Assembly: GCF_017983445.1 (NCBI RefSeq)
Contig: NZ_JAGOBJ010000001.1
Coordinates: 437,632-501,631, forward strand
Length of the DNA: 64,000 bases
Reading direction: 5' to 3'
Origin: Halomonas sp.
GTDB taxonomy: Bacteria; Pseudomonadota; Gammaproteobacteria; Pseudomonadales; Halomonadaceae
Below, in pieces: positions 25,447 through 33,581 of this stretch; position 1 is the first letter of the stretch; each line of letters begins with the position of its first letter. Below the pieces are notes generated by a model, which worked only from the letters and a program-made list of their open reading frames with translations, searched no databases and was not told the DNA's origin. Made by a program: the position numbers and the translations under genes.

Positions 25447-27186
25447 TTAGCCTGGCATTTGTGCTGGCACAAGCGTTGGTTGAATGAGTGTTACGCCGAC
25501 GGTAGTAATACGCCCCTCGAGTACCCCCAAGACAGATAACGTCACATCGCCTAGCACTAATTCATCGCCTTCGCTTGGGCTATCGGGCAGACGTTCATGC
25601 AACAGCGTATCCAGTGTGCAGGCCATATCGTCATCAAGGGTAAGACCATACGAGTGGAGAACTTCGCCGACGCTGGTACTTCCTTTAAGGCGTAAGGTTT
25701 GGTCAGGGAATTCGCCGTTAGTGATACTCGCACCTTCAGCAAACACGCAGTTAACAAAAGGCCGAATGTCTGGGCGTAACACGACAAACAAGTGATCGCC
25801 TGGCTGGAGTAGCGTTGAGCCACGTGGTGGGATGACATCCTTGCCGCGCGTGATCATCGCCACTACCGTGCCATCCGGCAGCGCAATTTGCGATAACCGT
25901 CGATTGGCGGCTCTCGCCCCATCGCCTAACCGATACTCCACAATGTCAGCGTCAACATCTTCCAGCGCCGTAATTTCAAGGCTTGCGGCAGGCACAATGG
26001 GCGGCGCCACGGTAAGGCCTAATTTGCGCGCTACATAGGGAAGCGTCGTGCCTTGAATGGTGGCGGAGATTAACACCACGAAGAAAACCACGTTGAAGAT
26101 AAGCTCTGCGCCTTCCAGGCCAAAAATCAGTGGGAATATCGCCAGAATAATAGGCACCGAGCCGCGAAGCCCTACCCAGGCAACCAACCCGGTTTCACGG
26201 TTGGTAAAGCCGAACATCTTGAGAATGGGCGTAACGGCAAGCGGGCGCGCCACCAGGATTAAAATGGCTGCAATCATCAGGCCTTCAAGCCATACGTCCA
26301 GCAGTGACATGGGATTGATAAGCAGGCCCAGCACAACGAACATGACGATCTGGCTCATCCACGCCAAACCATCATGAAACAGGAAGGTGCTGCGCTGAAA
26401 AGCGATGCGACGGTTACCGATCATGACCCCTGCCACGAAGATCGCCAGAAAGCCGCTACCGCCAAGGTTGGCTGCAACACCAAAGGCAAACAGGCCGCAG
26501 GCTGCTACCAGCACGGGATAAAGCCCTGATGTAACCAGTTGGATACGGTTGATTATTTGAACCGATGCCCAGCCCACTACTAAACCCACGATGCCACCAA
26601 CTCCGATCTGCATCACGAACAGCTTCAATAAGCCCACGCCAAGCGGCATATCGTTAACCAGAACTTCAAGCAGGCCAATGGTCAAGAAAATCGCCATAGG
26701 GTCGTTCGAGGCACTTTCGATCTCAAGCGTCGACTTAAGCCGTTTGTTGATATGGATATCGGCATTACGCAGCAGCGAGAAAACGGCCGCCGCATCGGTC
26801 GATCCTACGATGGCACCCAGCAATAACCCGTCGAGTAACGGTAGCTCAAGAATATAGGCCGCTGCTGCGCCAGTGACCATTGATGTGATGAGCACCCCAA
26901 TCGTTGCCAGTAACGATGCGGGTTTCCAAACCATGCGAATCGAGGACATTGGCGTTTGTAGGCCGCCGTCGAAGAGAATCATGGCCAGTGCCAGGGTACC
27001 CAGAGCGTGTGCCAGGATTGGATTGTCAAAGCTGACCCCGCCAATACCCGCCTCTCCAGCCAGCATGCCGGTTCCCAGGAAAAGCACCAGTACCGGCATG
27101 CCTAAACGGGCCGAGAGTTTGCTTGAGATAATACCGATCAGCAGCAGAATAGCTGCCATTAAGATAAGTTGATCCACTTGAAACAT
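25447..27186 (-). CDS. nhaP2: K+/H+ antiporter, NhaP2/CvrA type
   Basis: A 579-residue CPA1 cation/proton antiporter. About 12-13 membrane helices fill residues 1-390 (LGMPVLVLFLGTGMLAGEAG; acidic ion-site segment LGAIVGSTDAAAVFSLLRN; ASNDPMAIFLTIG). They are followed by a TrkA-C (RCK-type) domain around residues 410-490 (YRLGDGARAANRRLSQIALP) and a C-terminal CorC/HlyC-like domain ending at 570. E. coli CvrA and Vibrio NhaP2 have this layout, protecting against excess K+ at high internal potassium. Salt regulation of K+ suits a halophile. AGGAAG precedes the ATG. Confidence 0.9.
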   Translation of the reverse strand: MFQVDQLILMAAILLLIGIISSKLSARLGMPVLVLFLGTGMLAGEAGIGGVSFDNPILAHALGTLALAMILFDGGLQTPMSSIRMVWKPASLLATIGVLITSMVTGAAAAYILELPLLDGLLLGAIVGSTDAAAVFSLLRNADIHINKRLKSTLEIESASNDPMAIFLTIGLLEVLVNDMPLGVGLLKLFVMQIGVGGIVGLVVGWASVQIINRIQLVTSGLYPVLVAACGLFAFGVAANLGGSGFLAIFVAGVMIGNRRIAFQRSTFLFHDGLAWMSQIVMFVVLGLLINPMSLLDVWLEGLMIAAILILVARPLAVTPILKMFGFTNRETGLVAWVGLRGSVPIILAIFPLIFGLEGAELIFNVVFFVVLISATIQGTTLPYVARKLGLTVAPPIVPAASLEITALEDVDADIVEYRLGDGARAANRRLSQIALPDGTVVAMITRGKDVIPPRGSTLLQPGDHLFVVLRPDIRPFVNCVFAEGASITNGEFPDQTLRLKGSTSVGEVLHSYGLTLDDDMACTLDTLLHERLPDSPSEGDELVLGDVTLSVLGVLEGRITTVGVTLIQPTLVPAQMPG

Positions 27187-27273
27187 ACGCGCTTCCTACC
27201 GAACGATGTAAATGGGCGCCGCGTTAAACCGTGGTGCCATGCAGTAATAAAATTCTGAAAGTACGCTAATCAG

Positions 27274-27708
27274 TCAGGCGGCTGGAGGCGCGCGGCTCGG
27301 TGGAAGGCATCTGAATAGGTTATCTGTGCGTGGCGTGATCGAACGCGGCAGAGCACAGCTGGCTGTATGAGCTATGACAACCTGGGCTGCATAAGCAGGC
27401 AAGACCGCATCGCCCATCCCAGCGTCATTCGTATCGGCGATCAAGGCCTTGCTGTTGCGAATCCGTAACGAATGGCTCTGTGTTGCAAGCGGCAGCAGCG
27501 CTTCGCGTTGATCGGCATGCGTGGATGAGCTGTTGACGCCGGTAGCAAGCGAGGCCGGTGAAGACGGAGTGACGCACCAGAGCAGCAGGGTCAGAATGCA
27601 CAGACCGGCATGGCTCAGCTTGGAGGTAATCACTGCTGTGAATGCTTGTTTCTGATAAGGCAAAGCGCCATCTCCATATTCGTACGCTTTATCATCCTTT
27701 ATTGGCAA
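27274..27708 (-). CDS. Possible small secreted hypothetical protein
   Basis: An open frame of up to 144 codons without an ATG near its start. TTG at 27708 or an internal TTG giving MPYQKQAFTAVITSK, with GGAG eight bases upstream, are the options. It then shows a signal-peptide-like helix (GLCILTLLLWCVTP) cut near ASLA, a short polar region and a Pro/Arg-rich end (FRCLPPSRAPPAA). That ending recalls small periplasmic metal-homeostasis proteins (CzcI/DUF2946-like), but I cannot make a firm match. It could be non-coding. Confidence 0.35.
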   Translation of the reverse strand: MPIKDDKAYEYGDGALPYQKQAFTAVITSKLSHAGLCILTLLLWCVTPSSPASLATGVNSSSTHADQREALLPLATQSHSLRIRNSKALIADTNDAGMGDAVLPAYAAQVVIAHTASCALPRSITPRTDNLFRCLPPSRAPPAA

Positions 27709-27790
27709 GGCAGGTCAAGCGGTTAAGCGCCTGCTGGCGATTTCTTTTTTTGTAGCGTCATTGTCGTGCAGTCATTGCATCAATAGCTAA

Positions 27791-27820
27791 TTGACGTTTA
27801 CGTCAACTAACTGCTATACC
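27791..27820 (+). promoter_or_regulatory. mmsA promoter with LiuR-like (MerR-family) operator
   Basis: The inverted repeat TTGACGT-TT-ACGTCAA (27791-27806) overlaps a -35 element TTGACG (27791-27796), and TATACC (27815-27820) follows after an 18-base spacer. A long -35/-10 spacer spanned by a dyad is the arrangement used by MerR-family regulators. The dyad resembles the LiuR site known from branched-chain amino-acid catabolic genes of gammaproteobacteria. Regulation of mmsA, a valine-degradation gene, by LiuR is therefore a reasonable inference. Confidence 0.65.
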
Positions 27821-27890
27821 CTGATCACACCGCAAAGGCAGCGGTAATAGCTGTCTGTACAACAAACAATCACAAGACAGGAGCAACGCA

Positions 27891-29390
27891 ATGGCCGTTC
27901 GCGAAATTTCCATGATCATTGATGGTCAGGCCGTTCCGTCACAGAGTAAAGAGTGGCGTGATGTGGTTAATCCAGCGACTCAGGAAGTGGTAGCCCGAGT
28001 ACCTTTTTGTACCGCAGAAGAGGTAGAGCGTGCGATTGCTAGCGCGCAGGAAGCTTTTAAAGAGTGGCGTAAAGTCCCGCTTGGCAAACGCATGCGTATC
28101 ATGCTGACACTGCAGGCGTTGATTCGTGATCATACTGATGAGCTGGCCGCTTTAATCACCGAGGAGCATGGCAAGACGCTGCCGGATGCCAAAGGTGAAG
28201 TAGGGCGCGGGTTAGAAGTGGTCGAGCATGCCTGCTCGATTACCTCGCTTCAGCTAGGTGAAGTAGCTGCAAACGCTGCAAGTGAAGTAGATGTCTACAC
28301 ACTTCACCAACCGCTAGGTGTTGGTGCGGGTATTACCGCGTTTAATTTCCCCATTATGCTGCCCTGCTTCATGTTTCCACTGGCCATTGCCACGGGCAAT
28401 ACGTTTGTCTTGAAACCCTCCGAGCAGGACCCTAGTTCTACCATGCGCCTGGTGGAACTGGCCCATGAAGCCGGGGTGCCGCCGGGCGTGTTAAACGTCG
28501 TACATGGCGGCCCAGAGGTTGCCAATCAAATCGCCGATCACCCCACGATCAAAGCGCTATCGTTTATTGGTTCAACTCATGTGGGATCACTGCTTTACAA
28601 GCGGGCGGCCGATGCGGGCAAGCGCATGCAAGCCATGATGGGGGCGAAAAATCACTGTGTGGTGATGCCTGATGCGAATCGTAGCCAGGCGATCAATAAT
28701 CTGTTGGGGTCGGCATTTGGCGCCGCCGGGCAGCGGTGTATGGCTAATTCCGTTCTGGTACTGGTAGGGGAGGCGCGCCAGTGGATTGATGATATCGTAG
28801 AAGCCGCGCGCCAGATGAAAGTCGGCCCCGGCACTCAGCAGGATGCCGATTTAGGGCCTCTCGTATCACCCGCTGCGCGTGATCGTGTGCTGCGTTTAAT
28901 TGAGGCGGGTGAAAAAGAAGGTGCCAATCTGCTGGTCGATGGGCGTAATTGCCAAGTAGATGGCTACCCTAATGGCAACTTTGTCGGGCCAACGCTCTTT
29001 ACCGACGTGACGGCGGAAATGACCGTTTACCGCGAAGAAATTTTTGGCCCTGTACTCTGCGTAGTCAATGTGGAAACGCTCGATGAGGCGATTGCATTTA
29101 TCAATGCCAACCCTAACGGCAACGGCACGTCTATCTTCACTAACTCTGGCTGGGTGGCGCGCCGTTTCGAGACCGATATCGATGTGGGACAGGTGGGGAT
29201 TAACGTACCAATTCCGGTGCCCGTTGCTTATTTCAGCTTTACCGGCTCACGGGCTTCAAAGCTTGGCGATCTAGGGCCTAACGGTAAGCAGGCCATTGCG
29301 TTTTGGACACAGACAAAAACAGTCACCGCGCGCTGGTTCGAGCCTGAAAACGTTTCCAGCGGCATCAATAGCACTATCTCCTTAAGCTAG
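27891..29390 (+). CDS. mmsA: Methylmalonate-semialdehyde dehydrogenase (CoA-acylating)
   Basis: A 499-residue aldehyde dehydrogenase-fold enzyme that converts (methyl)malonate semialdehyde, NAD+ and CoA to propionyl- or acetyl-CoA, CO2 and NADH, in valine (and inositol or beta-alanine) breakdown. MmsA features are the catalytic C283 in FGAAGQRCMANSVLV, AFNFPIMLPCFMFPLAIATG near residue 144, and the MMGAKNHCVVMPDA segment, which has NH where ordinary ALDHs have the LELGG-type glutamate region. GACAGGAGCAACGC precedes the ATG. It stands alone between a LiuR-like promoter and a terminator; mmsB and the acyl-CoA dehydrogenases are not adjacent. Confidence 0.93.
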   Translation: MAVREISMIIDGQAVPSQSKEWRDVVNPATQEVVARVPFCTAEEVERAIASAQEAFKEWRKVPLGKRMRIMLTLQALIRDHTDELAALITEEHGKTLPDAKGEVGRGLEVVEHACSITSLQLGEVAANAASEVDVYTLHQPLGVGAGITAFNFPIMLPCFMFPLAIATGNTFVLKPSEQDPSSTMRLVELAHEAGVPPGVLNVVHGGPEVANQIADHPTIKALSFIGSTHVGSLLYKRAADAGKRMQAMMGAKNHCVVMPDANRSQAINNLLGSAFGAAGQRCMANSVLVLVGEARQWIDDIVEAARQMKVGPGTQQDADLGPLVSPAARDRVLRLIEAGEKEGANLLVDGRNCQVDGYPNGNFVGPTLFTDVTAEMTVYREEIFGPVLCVVNVETLDEAIAFINANPNGNGTSIFTNSGWVARRFETDIDVGQVGINVPIPVPVAYFSFTGSRASKLGDLGPNGKQAIAFWTQTKTVTARWFEPENVSSGINSTISLS

Positions 29391-29496
29391 AAACTATGTT
29401 TTAAAGTTATGTTTTGAAACTATGTTTCATTAAGTCAGAAGCCATTGAGATTGTGATTGCATTGATGCTTCAACCAACCCTGAAAGCGTATAACTA

Positions 29497-29532
29497 ACCA
29501 CCACGGGCCACTCTTTAGGGGCCCGTGGTGGT
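29497..29532. terminator. Strong hairpin between mmsA and the convergent hypothetical gene
   Basis: Arms ACCACCACGGGCC and GGCCCGTGGTGGT give 13 base pairs with a ten-base loop, placed between convergent genes. The T run is poor. Confidence 0.75.
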
Positions 29533-29542
29533 GTAGAGCGTA

Positions 29543-30235
29543 TTAAAAGTCCTGCAGCAGGTTAAAGCTTTCCTCCAGCAGTTTTTCAATAGGATCAAGC
29601 TGGCTTTCATGCAGAACAAGGAGCGAGGGCGACGCTTTTACCTGCCCACTAAGCGGCACCAACAGTGCAAACTCACCCTCTTCCAGATGAAATTCATGGA
29701 TTTCACGCGGGCCGTGCGGTGTTTGGCACTGCGAGCAGCGGTAAACATCGTCTTCTCCATATACCAGACGGTGATACATTTTAAACAGCGTATAAAGGGC
29801 GAGACCACCTTCAAACGCGGGCCAGCTCGCCGGCGTTTTTTGTATATCGTCGGCTAATAGTTGCCCTTCAGCCTGAGCGTCGGCAATGGCGTGGGCGAGA
29901 GGGTCTGCTAGAACGGTTGGGGTTTCTGACGGAAGTGGGATGTTTTGTTTAGCGGCCTTCTCAAAGTATTTCACGATGCGCTTAAAATCAGCCAGATCAT
30001 GCAAAGCGTAATCGGCATGCTGCAGGTCATCGGGTTCAAAACTGCCGTTTTCCCAACCATGAATGACGCGAAGCGTCATATCACCGCGTGCCATTGGGCG
30101 TGCCAATAGCATATAAAGCATCACGCGAACGTGAAGCTGACGCTCATCGGTATTGTTTTCAAATGCACGATAAGGATCAGCAAACAGGGCGTGGAGCCGA
30201 CCTTGGGTATGCTCTTTGGCTTCGGTATACGACAT
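29543..30235 (-). CDS. Conserved-looking hypothetical protein with one CxxC motif
   Basis: A 230-residue soluble protein that I do not recognise. The first 140 residues are mostly helical and acidic (for example DLQHADYALHDLADFKRIVK). Around residue 165 there is a single CSQC pair followed by HGPREIHEFHLEEG, which could bind a metal together with the nearby histidines. There is no signal peptide or membrane helix. AGGAAA precedes the ATG. It is divergent from the THI-box transporter transcript, with a 364-base gap. Confidence 0.72.
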   Translation of the reverse strand: MSYTEAKEHTQGRLHALFADPYRAFENNTDERQLHVRVMLYMLLARPMARGDMTLRVIHGWENGSFEPDDLQHADYALHDLADFKRIVKYFEKAAKQNIPLPSETPTVLADPLAHAIADAQAEGQLLADDIQKTPASWPAFEGGLALYTLFKMYHRLVYGEDDVYRCSQCQTPHGPREIHEFHLEEGEFALLVPLSGQVKASPSLLVLHESQLDPIEKLLEESFNLLQDF

Positions 30236-30599
30236 GGCAATTTCCTATGCGCGCCACCGGGACATCCACACGGCGCTTTTGGCATTATTAATTATTAATA
30301 GCGCGAACGGCGGTAGGCCGGTTTTATTCTGCAATGCCGCTATGAGAGCAATACTCTAAGTTTTTATTAGTTTAAGCAACGTTATCGCTAATGAATAGCG
30401 GAAGTAAGCGGTTTTCTTTACAGCTATTTAGCGCATAGCATCAATTGCCGTCGCGGTGAGTGGGTATATCGCCGCTCAGTTTTAAGATCAGTTTTAAGAT
30501 CGGTTTTAAGACCAGTTCTAATATCAGTTTTAGGGTCAGTTTTAACGCTTGGTTTTGACGGTTCGCTTTATTTCACTCAGGATACGCTCTCAATCCACT
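30236..30599 (+). other. Gene-free stretch upstream of the THI-box
   Basis: No gene is seen. The left part would hold the promoter of the hypothetical gene on the minus strand. The right part holds a 12-nt tandem repeat (annotated separately) and, at its end, TTGACG (30555-30560) as a possible -35 for the riboswitch transcript, with only a poor -10 (GATACG, 30581-30586) 20 bases later. Confidence 0.5.
30477..30560 (+). repeat. Seven-unit 12-nt tandem repeat upstream of the THI-box riboswitch
   Basis: Units of exactly 12 bases run from 30477: CAGTTTTAAGAT, CAGTTTTAAGAT, CGGTTTTAAGAC, CAGTTCTAATAT, CAGTTTTAGGGT, CAGTTTTAACGC, and a last divergent TTGGTTTTGACG that forms the -35-like TTGACG. 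The array ends 40 bases before the riboswitch. Confidence 0.85.
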
Positions 30600-30687
30600 G
30601 TCGCCAGGGGAGCCACATGGTGTGGCTGAGAATGCTATTGCAGACCCTGGAACCTGATCCGGTTAGAACCGGCGGAGGAAGAGCGAC
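30600..30687 (+). ncRNA. TPP riboswitch (THI element)
   Basis: Conserved THI-box parts are present in order: AGGGGAGCC (30606-30614), GGCTGAGAAT (30624-30633), ACCCTGGAACCTGATCC (30644-30660), GGTTAGAACCGGCGGAGGAA (30661-30680). The closing P1 helix is GTCGC (30600-30604) with GCGAC (30683-30687) and touches the ATG at 30688. The Shine-Dalgarno GGAGGAA (30674-30680) is part of the aptamer, so thiamine pyrophosphate binding would directly hide it and block translation. There is no separate expression platform or terminator. Confidence 0.95.
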
Positions 30688-32073
30688 ATGCCATACCTGA
30701 CGTCAGCCGTGCTAGGCGCGGCGCTCTGCTGCTTTGCATTTCTAGGTCTTAAAGCCCGTGGGCGAAAAGACTCATTGGATGACTACGTCACCGCGCGAAA
30801 TTCACAAACCAGCACCACGCTTGGGCTGTCTTTTGTGGCCTCTGGAATGGGCGCATGGATATTGTTTGCGCCGCCGGAAATTGGCGCTTTTGTCGGCCCG
30901 CTGGCACTGGCAGGCTATGCCCTTGGTTCTGCGCTACCGTTTATCGTCCTGGGTGTTTATGGCCCGGCCATTCGCCGCGCTTTACCTGAAGGGCGCAGCA
31001 TCGCGGAGTTTGCCGAAGCGTGCTACGGCCGGGGCGTGCGTCACTGGGTAACGCTGGTCTCAGTGGTTTATATGGCGTGCTTCTTGGCCGCTGAGCTAAC
31101 CGCCATCGGGGCCATTACGTCACTGCTTTCTGATGTGCCGCCGAGCTGGGTAATCATTGGGGTTACTGTCGCTACGCTACTTTACACGGTAAGCGGCGGG
31201 CTGCGCGCAAGTCTTGCGACCGATCGTTGGCAGGCATGGCTACTGGTTGTCCTGCTGGTGATCGTCTCAAGCGTCACCCTGTGGCGCCTGCCTGCAATGC
31301 CCAGTGGTTCGGTGCTGCCCTCTGTTCCCACCTCAAGTGCGCTGAGTGTGGCGTTAACACTGGTGATTGCGGTCACCGCGGCCAATCTTTTTCACCAGGG
31401 TTATTGGCAGCGGGTATGGGCTGCGCGAGATAATCAAAGCCTGGAGCGGGGCGCCTGGGTGGGAGGAATTGCCACGGTCGTCATCGTGATGGTGATTGGC
31501 GGTTTGGGCATGATGGCCGCCATGAGTGGAATAGCGCTTGGCGAACCCCCGATGCCTTTTTTTGCGCTATTGAATAATGCGCCATCCTGGGTAGCCATAG
31601 CAGCCTTGGTGCTGGCGGTTACGCTGGTGGCATCCAGTGTGGATACGCTACAAAGTGGTATTGCCTCGCTGATTGTATCGCGCAGTGAGCAGCCTGGTGT
31701 TTCCATAGCACTCACGCGCTGGATGACCGTCTTGCTGATGGTGCCGGTGGTGGTAATCGCGCTTCAGGGACTGTCGGTGTTACGCCTTTTCTTAATTGCC
31801 GATTTATTATGTGCCGCCATTGTTGTGCCTGTTCTACTAGGGCTATGGCAGCGCATGACGCCGTTTGCGGCTATCGGTGGCGGTTTAGCTGGGTTACTTG
31901 GCGCTATCTTGCCTGGGTGGTTCAGCCAACAAAGCCTGAGTGCCGGGATAATGGCTGCAAGTTTTCCGGGTAGCATACCCACGCTAGGTCCATTCCTGGG
32001 CGCACTGTTAGCCTCCGCCGCAGTAAGCGTGGTTCTCGCGTATGTCACGAGTAATAAGCCTATTGAGCAGTGA
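30688..32073 (+). CDS. TPP-riboswitch-controlled SSS-family transporter, probable thiamine (precursor) symporter
   Basis: A 461-residue membrane protein with about 12-13 hydrophobic segments, related to sodium:solute symporters (DDYVTARNSQTSTTLGLSFV matches the N-terminal core; ANLFHQGYWQRVWAARDNQS is the SSS GxxQR-like segment; TLVASSVDTLQSGIASLIV holds the Na2-site serines). The THI-box directly before it means it is switched off when thiamine pyrophosphate is plentiful. The likely solute is thus thiamine, or a precursor such as HMP. Comparative genomics has named a few THI-box SSS transporters (ThiV) in other lineages; orthology to those is not shown here. No thiamine biosynthesis gene is adjacent. 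Confidence 0.85.
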   Translation: MPYLTSAVLGAALCCFAFLGLKARGRKDSLDDYVTARNSQTSTTLGLSFVASGMGAWILFAPPEIGAFVGPLALAGYALGSALPFIVLGVYGPAIRRALPEGRSIAEFAEACYGRGVRHWVTLVSVVYMACFLAAELTAIGAITSLLSDVPPSWVIIGVTVATLLYTVSGGLRASLATDRWQAWLLVVLLVIVSSVTLWRLPAMPSGSVLPSVPTSSALSVALTLVIAVTAANLFHQGYWQRVWAARDNQSLERGAWVGGIATVVIVMVIGGLGMMAAMSGIALGEPPMPFFALLNNAPSWVAIAALVLAVTLVASSVDTLQSGIASLIVSRSEQPGVSIALTRWMTVLLMVPVVVIALQGLSVLRLFLIADLLCAAIVVPVLLGLWQRMTPFAAIGGGLAGLLGAILPGWFSQQSLSAGIMAASFPGSIPTLGPFLGALLASAAVSVVLAYVTSNKPIEQ

Positions 32074-32128
32074 AAATTATTTCACGCTATGATGGACAAA
32101 ACACCTAACGACCTGGGTGAAGCATTTA

Positions 32129-33547
32129 ATGAGTTATCCCATACCGTCAAATGAAAAAGCACGCTTGGAGGTGCTTTATGAGCTTAAATTGCTTGATACG
32201 CCGAGCGAGCCAGTGTTTGACCGTATTACACGGCTTGCCGCAAAGCTGCTTGATGTACCGGCCGTTACGATTACTCTGATCGATGCCAACCGTCAGTGGT
32301 TTAAATCAAGTGTTGGGCTTGATATTCATGAAACGCCGCGTGATATCGCTTTTTGCGCCTACCCGGTTGCCCAAGCCGTTCCCTTGGTCGTGGAGGATGC
32401 CTGTCTCGATAGCCGATTTGCGCAGAACCCTCTGGTAGCAAAATCCGAAGGGATACGTTTTTACGCTGGATTGCCATTAAAAACCACCAAGGGGCTGGTG
32501 CTGGGAACGCTTTGCGCAATAGACACCAAACCACGAAAGCTCAATGAAGACGAATTTTCTACGTTGCAGGATCTTGCCGATCTTGTGACCGACGAAATTC
32601 AACTTCGTGAGCGGCTCAACCGTGAGCAAGAACAAAGAGAGGCCTCTCAGCGAGCCTTGGCTAAGCTTCACCGTAGTCTTGAACAGCAGATAGAACAGCG
32701 TACTCACGAGCTAAAGCTGATCATTGAAACGGCTTACGATGGCTATGTAAGCGTTGATGCAAACGACTGTGTACTGGATTGGAATCTGGCCGCCACCACC
32801 ATGTTTGGTTGGTCGCGCGAGCAGGCGTTGGGTAAGCCAATCAACCAGCTGATGCTGCCGGATGGCTTGCCCCGCGAGGCTGAAAATGTGCTGCTGACTC
32901 ATTTGGCGCATCGATCAGATGGCAGCCTCGTGCCCGTCGAAATTCGCTTTAAATCGCTCTCCTTGTACAGTCGGCAATGGCGTAGCCTGTTTATCCATGA
33001 TATCAGCGAACGCCAGCAGCTTGAGCGCTTGCGTGACCAGCAGGCGCGCGAAGATGTGTTGACTAAACTGGCTAATCGTCGTGCGCTGGACGAACGCCTG
33101 CCTGACGCCATGGCGCGCGTTCGGCGCTCACAAAAGCCTTTAGCTGTTCTGTTTATGGATCTGGATAGCTTTAAGCAGGTCAATGATAACTATGGCCATG
33201 CGGTTGGCGATGAGCTGCTACGCGAAATCGCCAAGCGGTTAATGGCTTCAGCCCGCGAAACCGACTTTGTTGTACGTTGGGCTGGAGATGAGTTTGTCCT
33301 GCTGCTGGAGGGCGTTGCGCTGGAGGCGATTGAGCCTATATCGCAAAAGCTCATTCGAACCATAGAACAGCCGCTGCTTATTGGTGAGGCCCTGCTAAAA
33401 GTGAGCACCAGCATTGGCGTTGCGCTTTATATGCCGGGTGCGGATGAATCGGCGCAAGAACTCCTCAAGCGTGCCGATGTTGCGATGTACGAAGCAAAAC
33501 ACGCGGGCAAGGCCCAGGTTCGTATATCACAGGTACGTATAGCGTAA
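32129..33547 (+). CDS. GAF-PAS diguanylate cyclase
   Basis: A 472-residue cytoplasmic sensor enzyme. It has a GAF domain at about residues 20-155 (RLAAKLLDVPAVTITLIDAN ... IRFYAGLPL), a helical linker (EQQIEQRTHELK), a PAS domain at 200-295 (AYDGYVSVDANDCVLDWNLA) and a GGDEF domain at 310-470. The active-site signature reads AGDEF (residues 385-389) instead of GGDEF, a variant still compatible with activity. The inhibitory I-site RETD (376-379) stands exactly five residues before it. It should make cyclic di-GMP from GTP under product inhibition. The ATG at 32129 (GGGTGA upstream) is preferred over a GTG at 32117 because homologues begin near PIPSNEKARLEVLYEL. Confidence 0.9.
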   Translation: MSYPIPSNEKARLEVLYELKLLDTPSEPVFDRITRLAAKLLDVPAVTITLIDANRQWFKSSVGLDIHETPRDIAFCAYPVAQAVPLVVEDACLDSRFAQNPLVAKSEGIRFYAGLPLKTTKGLVLGTLCAIDTKPRKLNEDEFSTLQDLADLVTDEIQLRERLNREQEQREASQRALAKLHRSLEQQIEQRTHELKLIIETAYDGYVSVDANDCVLDWNLAATTMFGWSREQALGKPINQLMLPDGLPREAENVLLTHLAHRSDGSLVPVEIRFKSLSLYSRQWRSLFIHDISERQQLERLRDQQAREDVLTKLANRRALDERLPDAMARVRRSQKPLAVLFMDLDSFKQVNDNYGHAVGDELLREIAKRLMASARETDFVVRWAGDEFVLLLEGVALEAIEPISQKLIRTIEQPLLIGEALLKVSTSIGVALYMPGADESAQELLKRADVAMYEAKHAGKAQVRISQVRIA

Positions 33548-33581
33548 GCTGCGTATTACGTTAAAGAATTCAAGGAAAGTT

